Notes under the pieces: generated by a model
Databases searched by the model: none
Told to the model about the DNA's origin: nothing
Seen by the model: the letters and a program-made list of their open reading frames with translations, nothing else
From: Prorocentrum cordatum
Lineage: Eukaryota; Sar; Dinophyceae; Prorocentrales; Prorocentraceae
Length of the DNA stretch: 32,500 bases
Assembly (NCBI GenBank): GCA_963575745.1
Contig: CAUYUJ010022548.1
Location: 578,916 to 611,415 of the forward strand
Direction: 5' to 3'
Translations under genes and position numbers: made by a program
In this document: piece by piece, positions 10,684 through 18,802 of the stretch
How the letters are laid out: every line of letters starts with the position of its first letter
Position numbering within the stretch: the first letter of the stretch is position 1

Positions 10684-11842
10684 GTGCAAATTAGACTACA
10701 GAACCTACGTAGGCTTGGCCCAAGCGCGGTAACACGCGAGTTACTGAAACTACATTTGCGGTGGTTCCACGCCAAAGAGCCTACGGCGAGACGCATCTTA
10801 ACCAAGGCTGGTCTGGACAGCGTTAGGCTAAATTTGATGAAAGGCGTCTGTGATACATGCCGGGAGCGCAGGGCTTGGGAAAAGCCTGAACATACGATCG
10901 CGCCATCTACCGCGCGACCTGGCAAATTTAATGATGAAGTCGAATGCGTACTGGTGTTTTACAAACAGGAACATATGGTATTCCACAGAATCGACCGTTG
11001 TATTCGATGCGGTGCTGGAATCGAGATACAAGATAAAACGATGACCAGCACCTTTGACGCGCATCATCAGTGCTGGATGTAATTCGGACCTGCCTAAGTA
11101 CTTTACTCTGACGGAGAAGGTGCTCTCAATGCTTGCACCGCAAAGGCAGATCCGCGCGCGTGGACAGCACGCTGCGACTGTTGAAGCCAGAAATGGCATA
11201 CTACGACGCCTACTTCACGTCATGGAGGGTGAACTCATTAGGTTAGAGATACCCCTTGTGCTCACCCGACTATTGCCTGAGGCTCTGTTTGCCGCCAGTG
11301 CGTTTACCTTCTTTAATGAGGTATCTCCATACAACTCATTGTTTGTCCGACAACCTGCGACGTTACCTGACTTGCCTGTCCTAGACCACGAGCAACAGAC
11401 GGAGACATCTTATCATACTCGAGAATAGACTGTCCGCCGGGTAAGCATTGGGGCTATCACCCAAGCCACCGCAATAGCTAAAACGAACCGTGCACTACGG
11501 ACCAAGAGGACCATCATTGGTCAGCATTACTATGACCAAGGAGATCTGGTTGACTACCATCGCCCCACTACTACGAAAGACAACTAGGGTGGCTGGAATG
11601 GACCTCCCCGGTCGCGCGAAAATATCACGGCGGGGGTCAAATTACCATGAGTTGGGAACTGCGATATGCAAGTCCATCACGGTGACGCACGACACTCACT
11701 GTACATTGAAGCTCTGGTCGCTCGAGAGATTGGCTCGGACAACGCAGCAGTACGGACTGCATTGGTATGTATAGCCAGTCTACCTGCGGGGCGACCTGCT
11801 ATGACCACTGGATGCCCCCCGACCATGAAGGAGGTACTCTAG
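10684..11842 (+). pseudogene. Copia integrase (HHCC and DDE core), first Asp replaced
   Basis: Integrase inserts element cDNA. The zinc-binding HHCC domain is intact: His 10,753-10,755 and His 10,768-10,770 (H-x4-H), Cys 10,849-10,851 and Cys 10,858-10,860 (C-x2-C). In the core, VEC-V-LVFYK carries Val (GTA, 10,948-10,950) where the first catalytic Asp is expected. The second Asp is in YSDGEG (11,110-11,112). The Glu is in VEARNGILRR (11,183-11,185), in another frame. The Asp-to-Glu gap is about 24 codons rather than roughly 33-35, so a deletion accompanies the frameshift. The C-terminal part (11,430-11,800) reads ITQATAIAKTNRALRTKR, QGDLVDYHRP and GGWNGP across stops near 11,426, 11,585 and 11,645. 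It ends with an in-frame AGRPA hairpin at 11,786. Confidence 0.8.
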
Positions 11843-12768
11843 ATGACGAGTTCGAGCCGACGATCTCCTAAGGTACACTTAGCTCTGCAGTGCCTCATCG
11901 AGAACTTCTTCCGCATTGAAGCCGTAGTTTCTGTTCGGGTTGCCAAGAGCATTCACAAGCTACCTCCGGTGACGTATGCAGACAGTTGTACATTGGTGCA
12001 CTATGACAATGACATGAACCCAGGCTTCATCTATTACGAAGCCGAAGGCACTGCCCTAAACGTCCAAGAAATCATTGTTTCAGCACAGTCAAGAATCATC
12101 CAGTGCCTGATGTCCACCAAACCTCAGCCTTGCTTCGATCAAGAGATGATGAAGTACGAAGAGCTGGCCGACATGCCAGCACGAGGCATTGACGCCAGGG
12201 AGGCCCCAGAAGTCGAACCACCACAGGAAGACGGCCGGCTTCCCACCATCTGTGAGTAACCTGAGGCGGACCTCGAGGCACACATTATGAAAGTGTGGCA
12301 CGCTGAACTACAAGACGAAAGGGAACTGTCGTAGGCAACTCCAATAGACGAGCTCTTTACTACACCCACACATATAATGACTGACTACAGCGTGCTGGTC
12401 ACAGTAGCCGAAGAACTGCGGGGGCACCTGCCTACGCGGGGTAACCCACAGGACACACTCACACCGGAGACATGTCATTTCCATTGTGCTTTTCCACGGA
12501 CGAAGATGACAATTGCGGATTGGACTCTGACGAGCACGGACAATACGTGGAGCTTTGTTTTACGGCAGACGTGTCAAAGGTAGTCTTATCTGGACAACAG
12601 CACAGGATATTGGACTTAAACGGGGGGCCGCTATGCGAGTATGTGTGACCGCTGCAGCTAAACGAGCTGCGGTCGTCAAGGAGGACGACCTTCTCACGAT
12701 GGCAGATATCCAGGTGGATCCAGTCAAGGCGTCAAAGTCCCTATAGACATTCTGAACTCAAGAATGGT
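11843..12768 (+). pseudogene. Polyprotein segment between integrase and reverse transcriptase
   Basis: Frame 2 from 11,843 to 12,259 is open for 138 codons. It reads as mixed helix and strand (LQCLIENFFRIEAVVSVRVA), ending in an acidic Pro-rich tail. After 12,418 the plausible frame is frame 1, where two abutting hairpins (12,418 and 12,436) read AGAPA and A-G-stop-P, followed by acidic sequence (STDEDDNCGLDSDEHGQYVE). No domain is recognised. By position it would be the linker and the N-terminal approach to the reverse transcriptase. Confidence 0.4.
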
Positions 12769-13605
12769 TTGACAACGGGTGCTCCAAGATGCAAGATATA
12801 TCCAAGGCGTCAGACATCACGACTTCGAGGCACGCGTGGATGTAAGTTCGTCCAGCACAAAATGGGCGAGATGGAACGTGCCATCGGGTTGCGCCTGGTA
12901 CTTCGGAGATTCATGGACCTCGAAGCCTTCGGCATGGGAGCGCTCTCAGGGACGGCGCGGCGGTCGAGCCTGCGACTGCTCGTTATAGCGCGGCAGCGCG
13001 CAGGAAGCAGCGGACCACTGCTTCCCATCGACTATCAGGAGCTTGCTGAAGCAACCGGTGAGAAGGAACGCGCGGTGCGTTTCGCATTGCCACCTGGCTC
13101 AGCATCTGCGCGCAGATCCCCCATGGGATTCGAGGACTAGGATGAGTCGAGACACTGTTTACAATGCCTCAAACCAGATACTGGTACCAAGGATACACCA
13201 AGAGCCACCTCACTGAAGCTCACAGCAAACACGAGAAACTTCGGTCCTCAACCAACCTCCTACGACGAGGAGTTCGAGACGAGCTTCAACCTTCTTACTG
13301 CCAAGCATGTTGATGACATAAACATGGCCGGTCGTCGACAGATGCGGCAAGTGCGTTGGGGACATCCTGGGGGAAAGTCAACTCAACAAACACACATATA
13401 CCAATTGTGCCGTGAGATATGCGAAGGACAGCGACGGCAATGTTACTCTTGACCAAGATGAGTACATACCGCATATCAGTCCTATCTAGCATCGTGGGCT
13501 CACGGGCGCAGATGCTGAGGCCAAGGCATCGAATACGGTTATTGACGCGTTTGCCACAGAGGCGGCTTGTCTTACTCCGTCATCACACAAGAGTGGTTGA
13601 TGGTA
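12769..13605 (+). pseudogene. Copia reverse transcriptase, degenerate
   Basis: This copies element RNA to DNA. The fingers/palm start is seen at 12,788-12,880 as ARYIQGVRHHDFEARVD followed by Ser-rich sequence, which fits the A-R-x-x-x-x-G ... D-T-x-S-P pattern of copia RTs. The catalytic doublet is H-V-D-D at 13,306-13,317 in frame 1 (copia elements usually have Y-V-D-D). The thumb and connection follow in frame 2 (13,349-13,601) as YTNCAVRYAKDSDGNVTLDQ, then DEYIPHISPI before a stop. The sequence between these blocks (about 12,890-13,260) is too disturbed to trace. Frame changes and stops make it inactive, although both Asp of the doublet survive. Confidence 0.7.
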
Positions 13606-14344
13606 TATGTTGCATCACTGCAGCGCGTCCAAGAACCGACCGGCATGCAAGCACGACGACTGAGCGCGATTATCAGGAAGTCGCAGGCCTGCCCGAAGAA
13701 GATCGTCTATTATGCGATGCCACCAACGGGCGAGGTCGACCTGCACAGCGACTCCGGCTACCGGAGGTGCCGACGACGAAGTCAACGGCTATGGTATTCG
13801 CGGGGCAAACCTGCTAAGGCGTGGACGCGCATGCTGGTAAACCCGTCGTCCATCTTGTCGACGCGCACTGCGAGACTCATCGCTTGCAGGTCCGTTCGAG
13901 CTACTCAGCGGAAGCACTTGCAGCAGCCCACAAAATGGAAGACTGCTATCCCATGATTGTCACTGTGCACGAACTCCACGCAGGGGCGCTGAAACCAATT
14001 CAACTGAAGGATACATTCCAGATGGATGGCCTGAGCATTAAGGTCACTTTCGCCACTGATGCAGAATATCTCTTCGAGTCCTTGCCGAGCCAAAACCTGA
14101 AGAAGCCGACTGAGTGTACACTTGGGGACACATATCAGCGGGATACCACACATGATGGAGCGAGGTGTTGTGCATTGTGCGCAGTGGTGTGACACTCGAG
14201 ATATGACTGCGGATGGCCACGAGCATCGACAGAGACATGCTCCTCCAAATCATGGGAGGAGTGCAATCCTTCAAGCACGACCTGAAACGACACACTCCCG
14301 ACAGGGCTGGCCAGACGAGATCATGTGAGCCACCTGCGGAGTAG
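13567..14344 (+). pseudogene. Copia RNase H, frameshifted, polyprotein C-terminus
   Basis: This domain degrades the RNA strand of the hybrid. Frame 1 gives VYVASLQRVQEPTG and PTGEVDLHSDSGYRR, with the first catalytic Asp of the copia RNase H at 13,750-13,752. Frame 0 (13,821-14,192) gives LVDAHCETHRLQVRSSYSAE, with the Glu at 13,911-13,913, and VTFATDAEYLFESL, with an Asp at 14,058-14,060. Frame 1 then gives QWCDTRDMTADGH, and the last frame ends at a TAG at 14,342-14,344 after IMGGVQSFKHDLKRHTP. The acidic residues are therefore all present but spread over three frames. A hairpin with a five-base loop at 13,800-13,814 causes or marks one of the shifts. Confidence 0.7.
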
Positions 14345-14350
14345 GTATCT

Positions 14351-14412
14351 GCAGGGTAACTGGCCTGCGAGGTAACTTGCCTGCAAGGTAACTTGCATGC
14401 GGGTTGACCTGC
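14351..14412 (+). repeat. Tandem cluster of four mini-hairpins just after the polyprotein stop
   Basis: Four copies lie within 62 bases: GCAGG-GTAA-CTGGC (imperfect), GCGAG-GTAA-CTTGC, GCAAG-GTAA-CTTGC and GCGGG-TTGA-CCTGC. Spacers are two bases between the later copies. They follow the TAG at 14,342-14,344, and the A-G-x-P-A frame would contain stops, so here the structure persists without coding use. Confidence 0.8.
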
Positions 14413-14770
14413 TTTGTTGAGCCCGCCTGCTGCTGCCCACCTTGTGTCTTATAATGTGCTGCTGGATAGCTGGCGGCGGATTGACGCTTCGACTCTTCCC
14501 CCCCGAGTCTAAAGGAAGTTCGGCAAACGGCGAGAGGTAGCGAGCGCTTGTCCGCGGCCGTTTGCGTTCAAGCGGCAAGCCGCCAATATTCGACTGTGCT
14601 TCACCGCGAGGCACACGATTTGCCATCGAGACCGAAAACACGTTCGCTTGACATGGCTGGTCGTTCCCGCGTCTTTCTCCTGCTCTTGGGACTACCGCTT
14701 CTACGGTATAGCAAAATTGAATACGGGCTTCCCCTTAGGAGAAGCATCTGGTTGGGGTTCCCGACCAGCT
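14413..14770 (+). other. Element 3' flank, possible 3' UTR or LTR remnant
   Basis: No gene is seen. The stretch follows the RNase H end and the hairpin cluster and is less GC-rich than its surroundings. It could hold a 3' LTR, but no matching 5' copy is in the window and no target duplication is visible. It ends where the GGA array starts. Confidence 0.3.
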
Positions 14771-15050
14771 TCAAACTGGAGGAATAGAAATGAGAGGAAA
14801 ACGGGATGAGGAGGAGGAGGACGAGGAGAAGACAGAGACGGAGGATGAGGAGAACAGGGATGACACGGAGGATGAGGAGGAGGAGGATGAGGAGGAGGAG
14901 GAGGAGGAGGAGGAGGAGGAGGAAGAGGAGGAGGAGGAGGGGGGGAGAGGGAGGGGAATGGGGAAGGGGACGATGCATAGGAGGAGGAGGAGGGGAGGAG
15001 GAGGAGGAGGAGGGGGGGAGGAGGGCAGGGAGGAGGAGGAGGAGGATCTC
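14771..15050 (+). repeat. GGA-rich purine array with GGGGAG variants
   Basis: The plus strand is almost pure purine, built on GGA with GAA, GACGAG and GGGGAGG variants. Long Glu-rich or Pro/Leu/Ser-rich frames through it on both strands are by-products of the repeat. Confidence 0.95.
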
Positions 15051-15169
15051 AGCCGCCTCGACGTCCTGGTCACTCTTGCCTTGAGGACGCGCAAGGCGGA
15101 CGCGTTTTTTGTTTTTGCTGTTGTCCACCTCTCTGCACGAGGTGGAACCAGACCGACGACCGCTTGAGC

Positions 15170-15297
15170 GTGAGGAGGAGGAGGAGGAGGAGGACGAAGA
15201 AGAAGAAGAAGAAACAGAAGAACAAGAAGAGAAGGAGGAGGAGGAGGACGAGGACGAGGACGAGGAGGAGGAGGAGGATGGATGGATGGATGGACTC
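15170..15297 (+). repeat. GGA/GAA array ending in a short GGAT tract, outer border of the minus cassette
   Basis: GGA and GAA units (15,173-15,278) run into four GGAT units. The same order, inverted, borders the plus cassette at 20,778-20,940 (CATC units then CCT units). Confidence 0.9.
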
Positions 15298-15743
15298 GGC
15301 ATTGCGCTGTGAGTCTGAAGACACTCACCCCTCGCGCTCACTAAACGAGAGATCGCTCGGGGACACCTCTGAGCAGTCGTGCGATCTCCTCGGACCGAAC
15401 GAGGTCAGGCGTGTGGGCGCGCCGTGCAGCTGTGATCACCTTTGATCAGAGCCGAGCAGGACAGGAAACAGGAAAACGCCCGCGGGCGGGGGGTGATACC
15501 CCTCTGGCCCCTGGGGGCCGAGCTCGACGGCGCGGAGAGCGCCGAACAGGCTCCCTGGACACCCAGAGGCCCCGAGAAGGAAAAAAAACAGGCCGAAGAA
15601 AAGAGCCGACGGCGCGCCCTAGAGACCAGGGGCGGCGAGAGCGACTAGAGGGGCCTGGTGCTACAGCGAGGCTGCTGGAGGGACTCACGACGTCACGTAG
15701 TGTGCTGGTCGCCCATCTCTTTCCGTAGGATCCGCCACCCATG

Positions 15744-16185
15744 TCAGCCCTTCTGGCCGTAGTGGATCTGGCGGCTCTTGTCTAGCAGGAACGGCGAGGA
15801 CGACACCGCTGCGATGCCCTCCCCCGTGATGTAGTAGATGTCGTTCTGGCCCTCCTTCATACGGTCGATGTACTCCTTCAGGCTGATCGTCTCATCTCCG
15901 GACTTCGAGGTGTGGTAGCGCATAAGCTCCGCGACCATGGTACGGTTGGTGGAGTCCTCGTGCACGCCCAGCTTGAGGCACTTCCCAAACTGCTCGTAGA
16001 ACTTCTTGTAGTCATCCTTCTTTTCGGCGATCTCCGCGAACATTTCGAGGCACTTCTTGACGAGCTTCTTCTTGATCACGCGCAGGATCTTGTTCTGCTG
16101 CAGCGTCTCGCGGGAGATGTTCAGCGGCAGGTCCTCGGAGTCAACCACGCCCTTCACGAAGTTGAGCCGCTCGGGCATCAGCTCG

Positions 16186-16226
<41 letters not shown>

Positions 16227-16613
16227 GATGTTGTTGCGCTTCTCGAACAGGTCGAAGGGTGCCCGGCGCGGCACGAAGAGCAGCGCGCGGAACTCCAGTT
16301 GGCCCTCCACGCTGAAGTGTTTCACGGCCAGGTGGTCCTCCCAGTCGTTGGACAGGGGTTTGTAGAACGAGGCGTACTCCTCGTTGGTCACGTCCTCGGA
16401 CTTGCGCATCCAGAGCGGCTTGTTCTTGTTCAGCTGCTCCCACTCGTGGGATACCGCCTTGACCTTCTTGTGCGCGTAGAGCCTGGTGTGCTGAGCAGGT
16501 TGAGGCTCTCGCTCCTGAGTGCGTCCAGGGGCGCGGCAAGCGCCTGTCGACATGTAGGCGGCCGCCCGCGGCGAGAAGCCGACGGCCGCGAGCAAGAGGA
16601 GAGCCTCCATCAT
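15744..16613 (-). pseudogene. HSP90: HSP90 middle-domain fragment with foreign leader and tail
   Basis: HSP90 is an ATP-driven chaperone. The frame encodes 289 residues. Residues 1-48 are not HSP90: a signal-peptide-like start ([19 protein letters not shown]) and a Gln/Arg/Pro linker shared with cassette B. Residues about 49-276 are a clear HSP90 middle domain: [66 protein letters not shown], then DIYYITGE. The N-terminal ATPase domain and the C-terminal dimer domain are absent. The last residues (RQIHYGQKG) are again shared with cassette B. In PE-R-LNF an aromatic residue expected in the family is Arg (codon at 16,167-16,169), and about three residues are missing from the Lys-rich loop in FE-KRNNIK. 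There are no introns. It is probably a captured or retroposed fragment; expression as a secreted chimera is possible but unproved. Confidence 0.8.
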
Positions 16614-16721
16614 GGGCCTCTTGGGCCCCGCGGGCGCGTGGGCATCGCGCGCTGCTCCCCTGGCGGGCGATGGAACAGGGTGGGAGGGCCGCGTGTCCCT
16701 CGACCTTCAGCCGTGGCGGCG

Positions 16722-16870
16722 GCTGGAGGAGGAGGAGGAGGAGGAGGAGGAGGAGGAGGAGGAGGAGGAGGAGGAGGGGGGGGGAAGGAGGGGGAGGGGG
16801 AGGGGGAGGATGCAGAGGAAGAGGAGGAGAAGGAGGAGGAGGAAGAGGAGAAGAAAAAGGAGGATGGGGA
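16722..16870 (+). repeat. GGA array at the inner border of cassette A
   Basis: About twenty GGA units are followed by GGGGGA variants and a looser purine tract. The array directly abuts the shared leader at 16,726, as the CCT array does at 18,692 in cassette B. Confidence 0.95.
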
Positions 16871-16879
16871 GAGGATGGA

Positions 16880-17647
16880 CAAAGGGGACACAGGTCGACC
16901 TGGAGGCCGAGCTCGGAGACCTGCTCCCCGACGGGCTCGAGGAGGACGGGCTCGGCCGCGCACGGGGCCCCGAAGTTGGCAGCCAGGGCGGCGTCCACTT
17001 CGATCCCGTCGATCTGATTCGACCCCAGGCGCACGTTCTCGGGACCAGGAAGATCGGGACCAGGAATATCGGGCCAACGAATTTGGTGTATTCGGCACGT
17101 CAAATAAAAAACCGGCCTGCCGGTAGGTGCCCCACGGAAGTCTTCTATCCCCCCGAAGGCCTTGGGCTGCTTTTCGCCGTAGGAATCGGTTCACCGCTTC
17201 AGTTTCCAGCGAGTCACTCGGCCAATCGACGATGGACGATGACGAACGCCCACCGAGACGTCTGCGCCATTTGCTGAAATTCTTGCCTTCCTTGGGCCAC
17301 CATCGGGACCAGGAATATCGTTGGAGGGTCGGTGTGTTAACCCGCCTCCCTTGATGCTTCAGGAGGAGTTAACTCACATGGGCATTGGAAGACACATCGG
17401 TCGATGTCAACCGCCACGTTGTGGTCGTCATTTCGGGGCAGCGCGGGAACGCTCCGATTTCGGTCGCACGGAGTGGTCCAGAGGGGCCCGAATCCCTGAC
17501 GTTCCCCGTTCTCGCCGCTGCGGACGCCGCCGACGTCGAACTTGTACCTCCCCCGCGCGTGCACACGTTCTCGGCGCCCCCCAAGCCGCCTGCATCAAAT
17601 CGGAGAGGCTGGTGCCGTGTCGATGCGTCTGTGCCCCCGCCGCGGGC
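16880..17647. other. Spacer between cassettes, no supported gene
   Basis: A minus-strand frame at 16,880-17,103 reads like coding sequence (GSNQIDGIEVDAALAANFGA) but has no recognised family and runs into the CCT array. A 16-base motif, GGGACCAGGAATATCG, occurs at 17,058-17,080 and again near 17,306, with a variant beside the first. A short palindrome ACCGGCCTGCCGGT lies at 17,111-17,125. Nothing else is supported. Confidence 0.35.
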
Positions 17648-17933
17648 GTTCAAGGTTGGACGCCGCCAGTGGCCCAAAGCCGGCCAGTATGGAACGATCC
17701 GGGAGCCGAAATAGGGGAACGAAGGATGACATAAACATAAAAGCTCGGAGGTCCGCGCGGGTGTCTCGGATCCGCGCTGGAGCCCCCTCCCTGGCGCACG
17801 GAACCCGCCAGGGGCGGCGCCGGAGGCGCCGCCAGGGCGGTCCAGCGCCGATCCGAGAAATCCGCGCGGACCTCCGAGTTTTTATATTTATGTCATTCTT
17901 CGCTCCCCTAGAAAAGCCGCCGATCGTTCGAGG
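17648..17933 (+). repeat. Older repeat copy split by a nested foldback element
   Basis: GTTCAAGGTTGGACGCCGCC (from 17,648) and CCGATCGTTCGAGG (to 17,933) match the ends of the uninterrupted copy at 22,533-22,615. The 199-bp element at 17,712-17,910 separates the halves. Confidence 0.6.
17712..17910. mobile_element. 199-bp foldback element (family 1, copy 1), nested
   Basis: The ends are TAGGGGAACGAAGGATGACA and its near-complement at 17,891-17,910. Inside, CTCGGAGGTCCGCGCGG on one arm faces CCGCGCGGACCTCCGAG on the other, and the centre is GGCGCC-rich, so the whole unit is an imperfect palindrome. GAAA flanks it on both sides (17,708-17,711 and 17,911-17,914), a possible 4-bp target duplication. 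There is no coding capacity, so this is a MITE-like or foldback element. Confidence 0.75.
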
Positions 17934-18146
17934 TTGAACGATCCACGCGATGGCAGAGACCAACAGCACCAGGGTCGTCGCGGCATGAGGCCGCCGCAGC
18001 TCTGGGGGCAGAGGGTGCTTGCGCCCGCGGTGCCGGCCAGGAGCCAGTGGCCTCCGGCGGCACCGAGCTCGACGGGCTCTTCTCCGAGGCAGAGGAGGCC
18101 AACAACCAGCCTGAGGGTCGAGAGGACCAGGGGCAGGAATCGAGGA

Positions 18147-18317
18147 AGAAAAAACGCCATGAACATAAACTGTTGGTGCTCCGCGCGGATTTCTCGGGTC
18201 CGCGCTGGGGCCCCCCTCTCGGCGCTTCCGGCGCCGCCCCTGGCGCGCTTCGCGCGCCAGGGAGGGGGGTCCCGCGCAGATCCAAGAAATCCGCGCGGAC
18301 CTCAAAAAGGAGGAGGG
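18147..18317. mobile_element. Foldback element (family 1, copy 2), ends eroded
   Basis: It shares the core CCGCGCGGATTTCTCGG and its inverted partner with the 199-bp family but has lost the outer TAGGGGAACG ends. Its arms enclose a GC-rich centre (GGCGCGCTTCGCGCGCC). ATCGAGGA occurs on both sides (18,139-18,146 and 18,318-18,325), which may be a target duplication or chance. Confidence 0.5.
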
Positions 18318-18628
18318 ATCGAGGATTGAGGCTTTCGGGTAGCGTTTTTGGATCTGCTTGTGCTTCCTGGGGTACAATCAGGGCGCTGAGATGCGGAGCA
18401 GTACGGGTTCGGAACGGGCTTGTGGATCTCAGGTCATGCACCCAGGCGGTCTGGGGTCTACTCGGAGATACCATTCCTCTGCGTTCCTTCTGGTAGTAAT
18501 CTGGCCGTACCCTCGTGGCCACATTCTGGTCAGCACATGCCCCAGGGCAGGTCAGAGTGGCGATACTCAGGGAGGGAGGAGGAGGGGGGAAGGGAGGCCT
18601 CGCAATCAAGGGGTATCGTCACATATCT

Positions 18629-18692
18629 CTCCTTCTCCTCCTCCTCCTCCTCCTCCTCCTCCTCCTCCTCCTCCTCCTCCTCCTCCTCCTCC
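18629..18692 (+). repeat. CCT array at the inner border of cassette B
   Basis: About twenty CCT units directly abut the shared leader. It is the inverted counterpart of the GGA array at 16,722-16,870. Confidence 0.95.
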
Positions 18693-18802
18693 AGCCGCCG
18701 CCACGGCTGAAGGGCGCGGGACACGCGGCCCTCCTACCCTGTTCATCGCCCGCCAGGGGAGCAGCGCGCGATGCCCACTCGCCCGCGGGGCCCAAGAGGC
18801 CC

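Larger units (their letters stand above)
1..14412 (+). mobile_element. Decayed Ty1/copia-type retrotransposon with extra enzyme modules, 5' end outside window
   Basis: The order gag, zinc knuckle, aspartic protease, integrase, reverse transcriptase, RNase H is that of Ty1/copia elements. The sequence shows each module as an open stretch in one of the three plus frames, broken by frameshifts and single stops. It spans over 14 kb, although copia elements are usually about 5 kb. The extra length lies between gag and protease (5.6 kb, including an RNA 2'-phosphotransferase-like module) and between protease and integrase (3.2 kb, including a methyltransferase-like module). Neither LTR can be proved: the 5' end is outside the window and no repeat of the 3' region is visible. 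The copy cannot make a full polyprotein. Confidence 0.85.
1605..14412 (+). repeat. Dispersed 14-16 base mini-hairpin family, GCRGG-GNNA-CCYGC
   Basis: About 30 copies lie only within the retroelement. Clear copies start at 1605, 1634, 2516, 2894, 2921, 3091, 3513, 4123, 4940, 5790, 5817, 6318, 6339, 6441, 6460, 7138, 7152, 7514, 7538, 8605, 11786, 12418, 12436, 13800, 14367, 14383 and 14399. Degraded ones lie at 1923, 5871, 7805, 7824, 10520 and 14351. Stems pair as GCGGG/CCCGC, GCAGG/CCTGC, GCAAG/CTTGC, CGCAGG/CCTGCG or with G-T pairs, so changes are compensated. The four-base loop nearly always begins with G and ends with A (GCAA, GACA, GAAA, GTAA, GGAA, GCGA, GCCA); AAAA and TTGA are exceptions. 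Most coding copies read A-G-x-P-A or A-G-x-L-A in the local polyprotein frame. Confidence 0.85.
15170..16870 (-). mobile_element. Cassette A: shared leader and tail around an HSP90 fragment
   Basis: Read on the minus strand, the order is CCT array (16,870-16,727), 250-bp leader (16,726-16,476), HSP90 cargo, 490-bp tail (15,783-15,291), TCCA tract, CCT array. Leader and tail match those of cassette B on the opposite strand (18,693-18,941 and 20,294-20,780), but the cargo does not. Shared sequence ends abruptly after CAGGCTCTAC at the 5' side and starts at AGACAAGA at the 3' side. No terminal inverted repeats or target duplication are visible. It may be a mobile cassette, a gene-capture product, or an inverted duplication with cargo replacement. 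Confidence 0.55.

Noticed and set aside
1605-14412. Hairpins as CRISPR repeats or transcription terminators
   Set aside because: Spacing is irregular (two bases to kilobases), there are no T-tracts, and many are in-frame within coding sequence.
14601-15341. Long Ser/Leu/Pro and Glu/Arg ORFs on both strands
   Set aside because: They are produced by the GGA/CCT array, which lacks stops in several frames.
15912-17126. 404-codon plus-strand ORF
   Set aside because: It is the antisense shadow of the HSP90 fragment and the GGA array: Leu/Val/His-rich, then Gly and Glu runs, with no domain.
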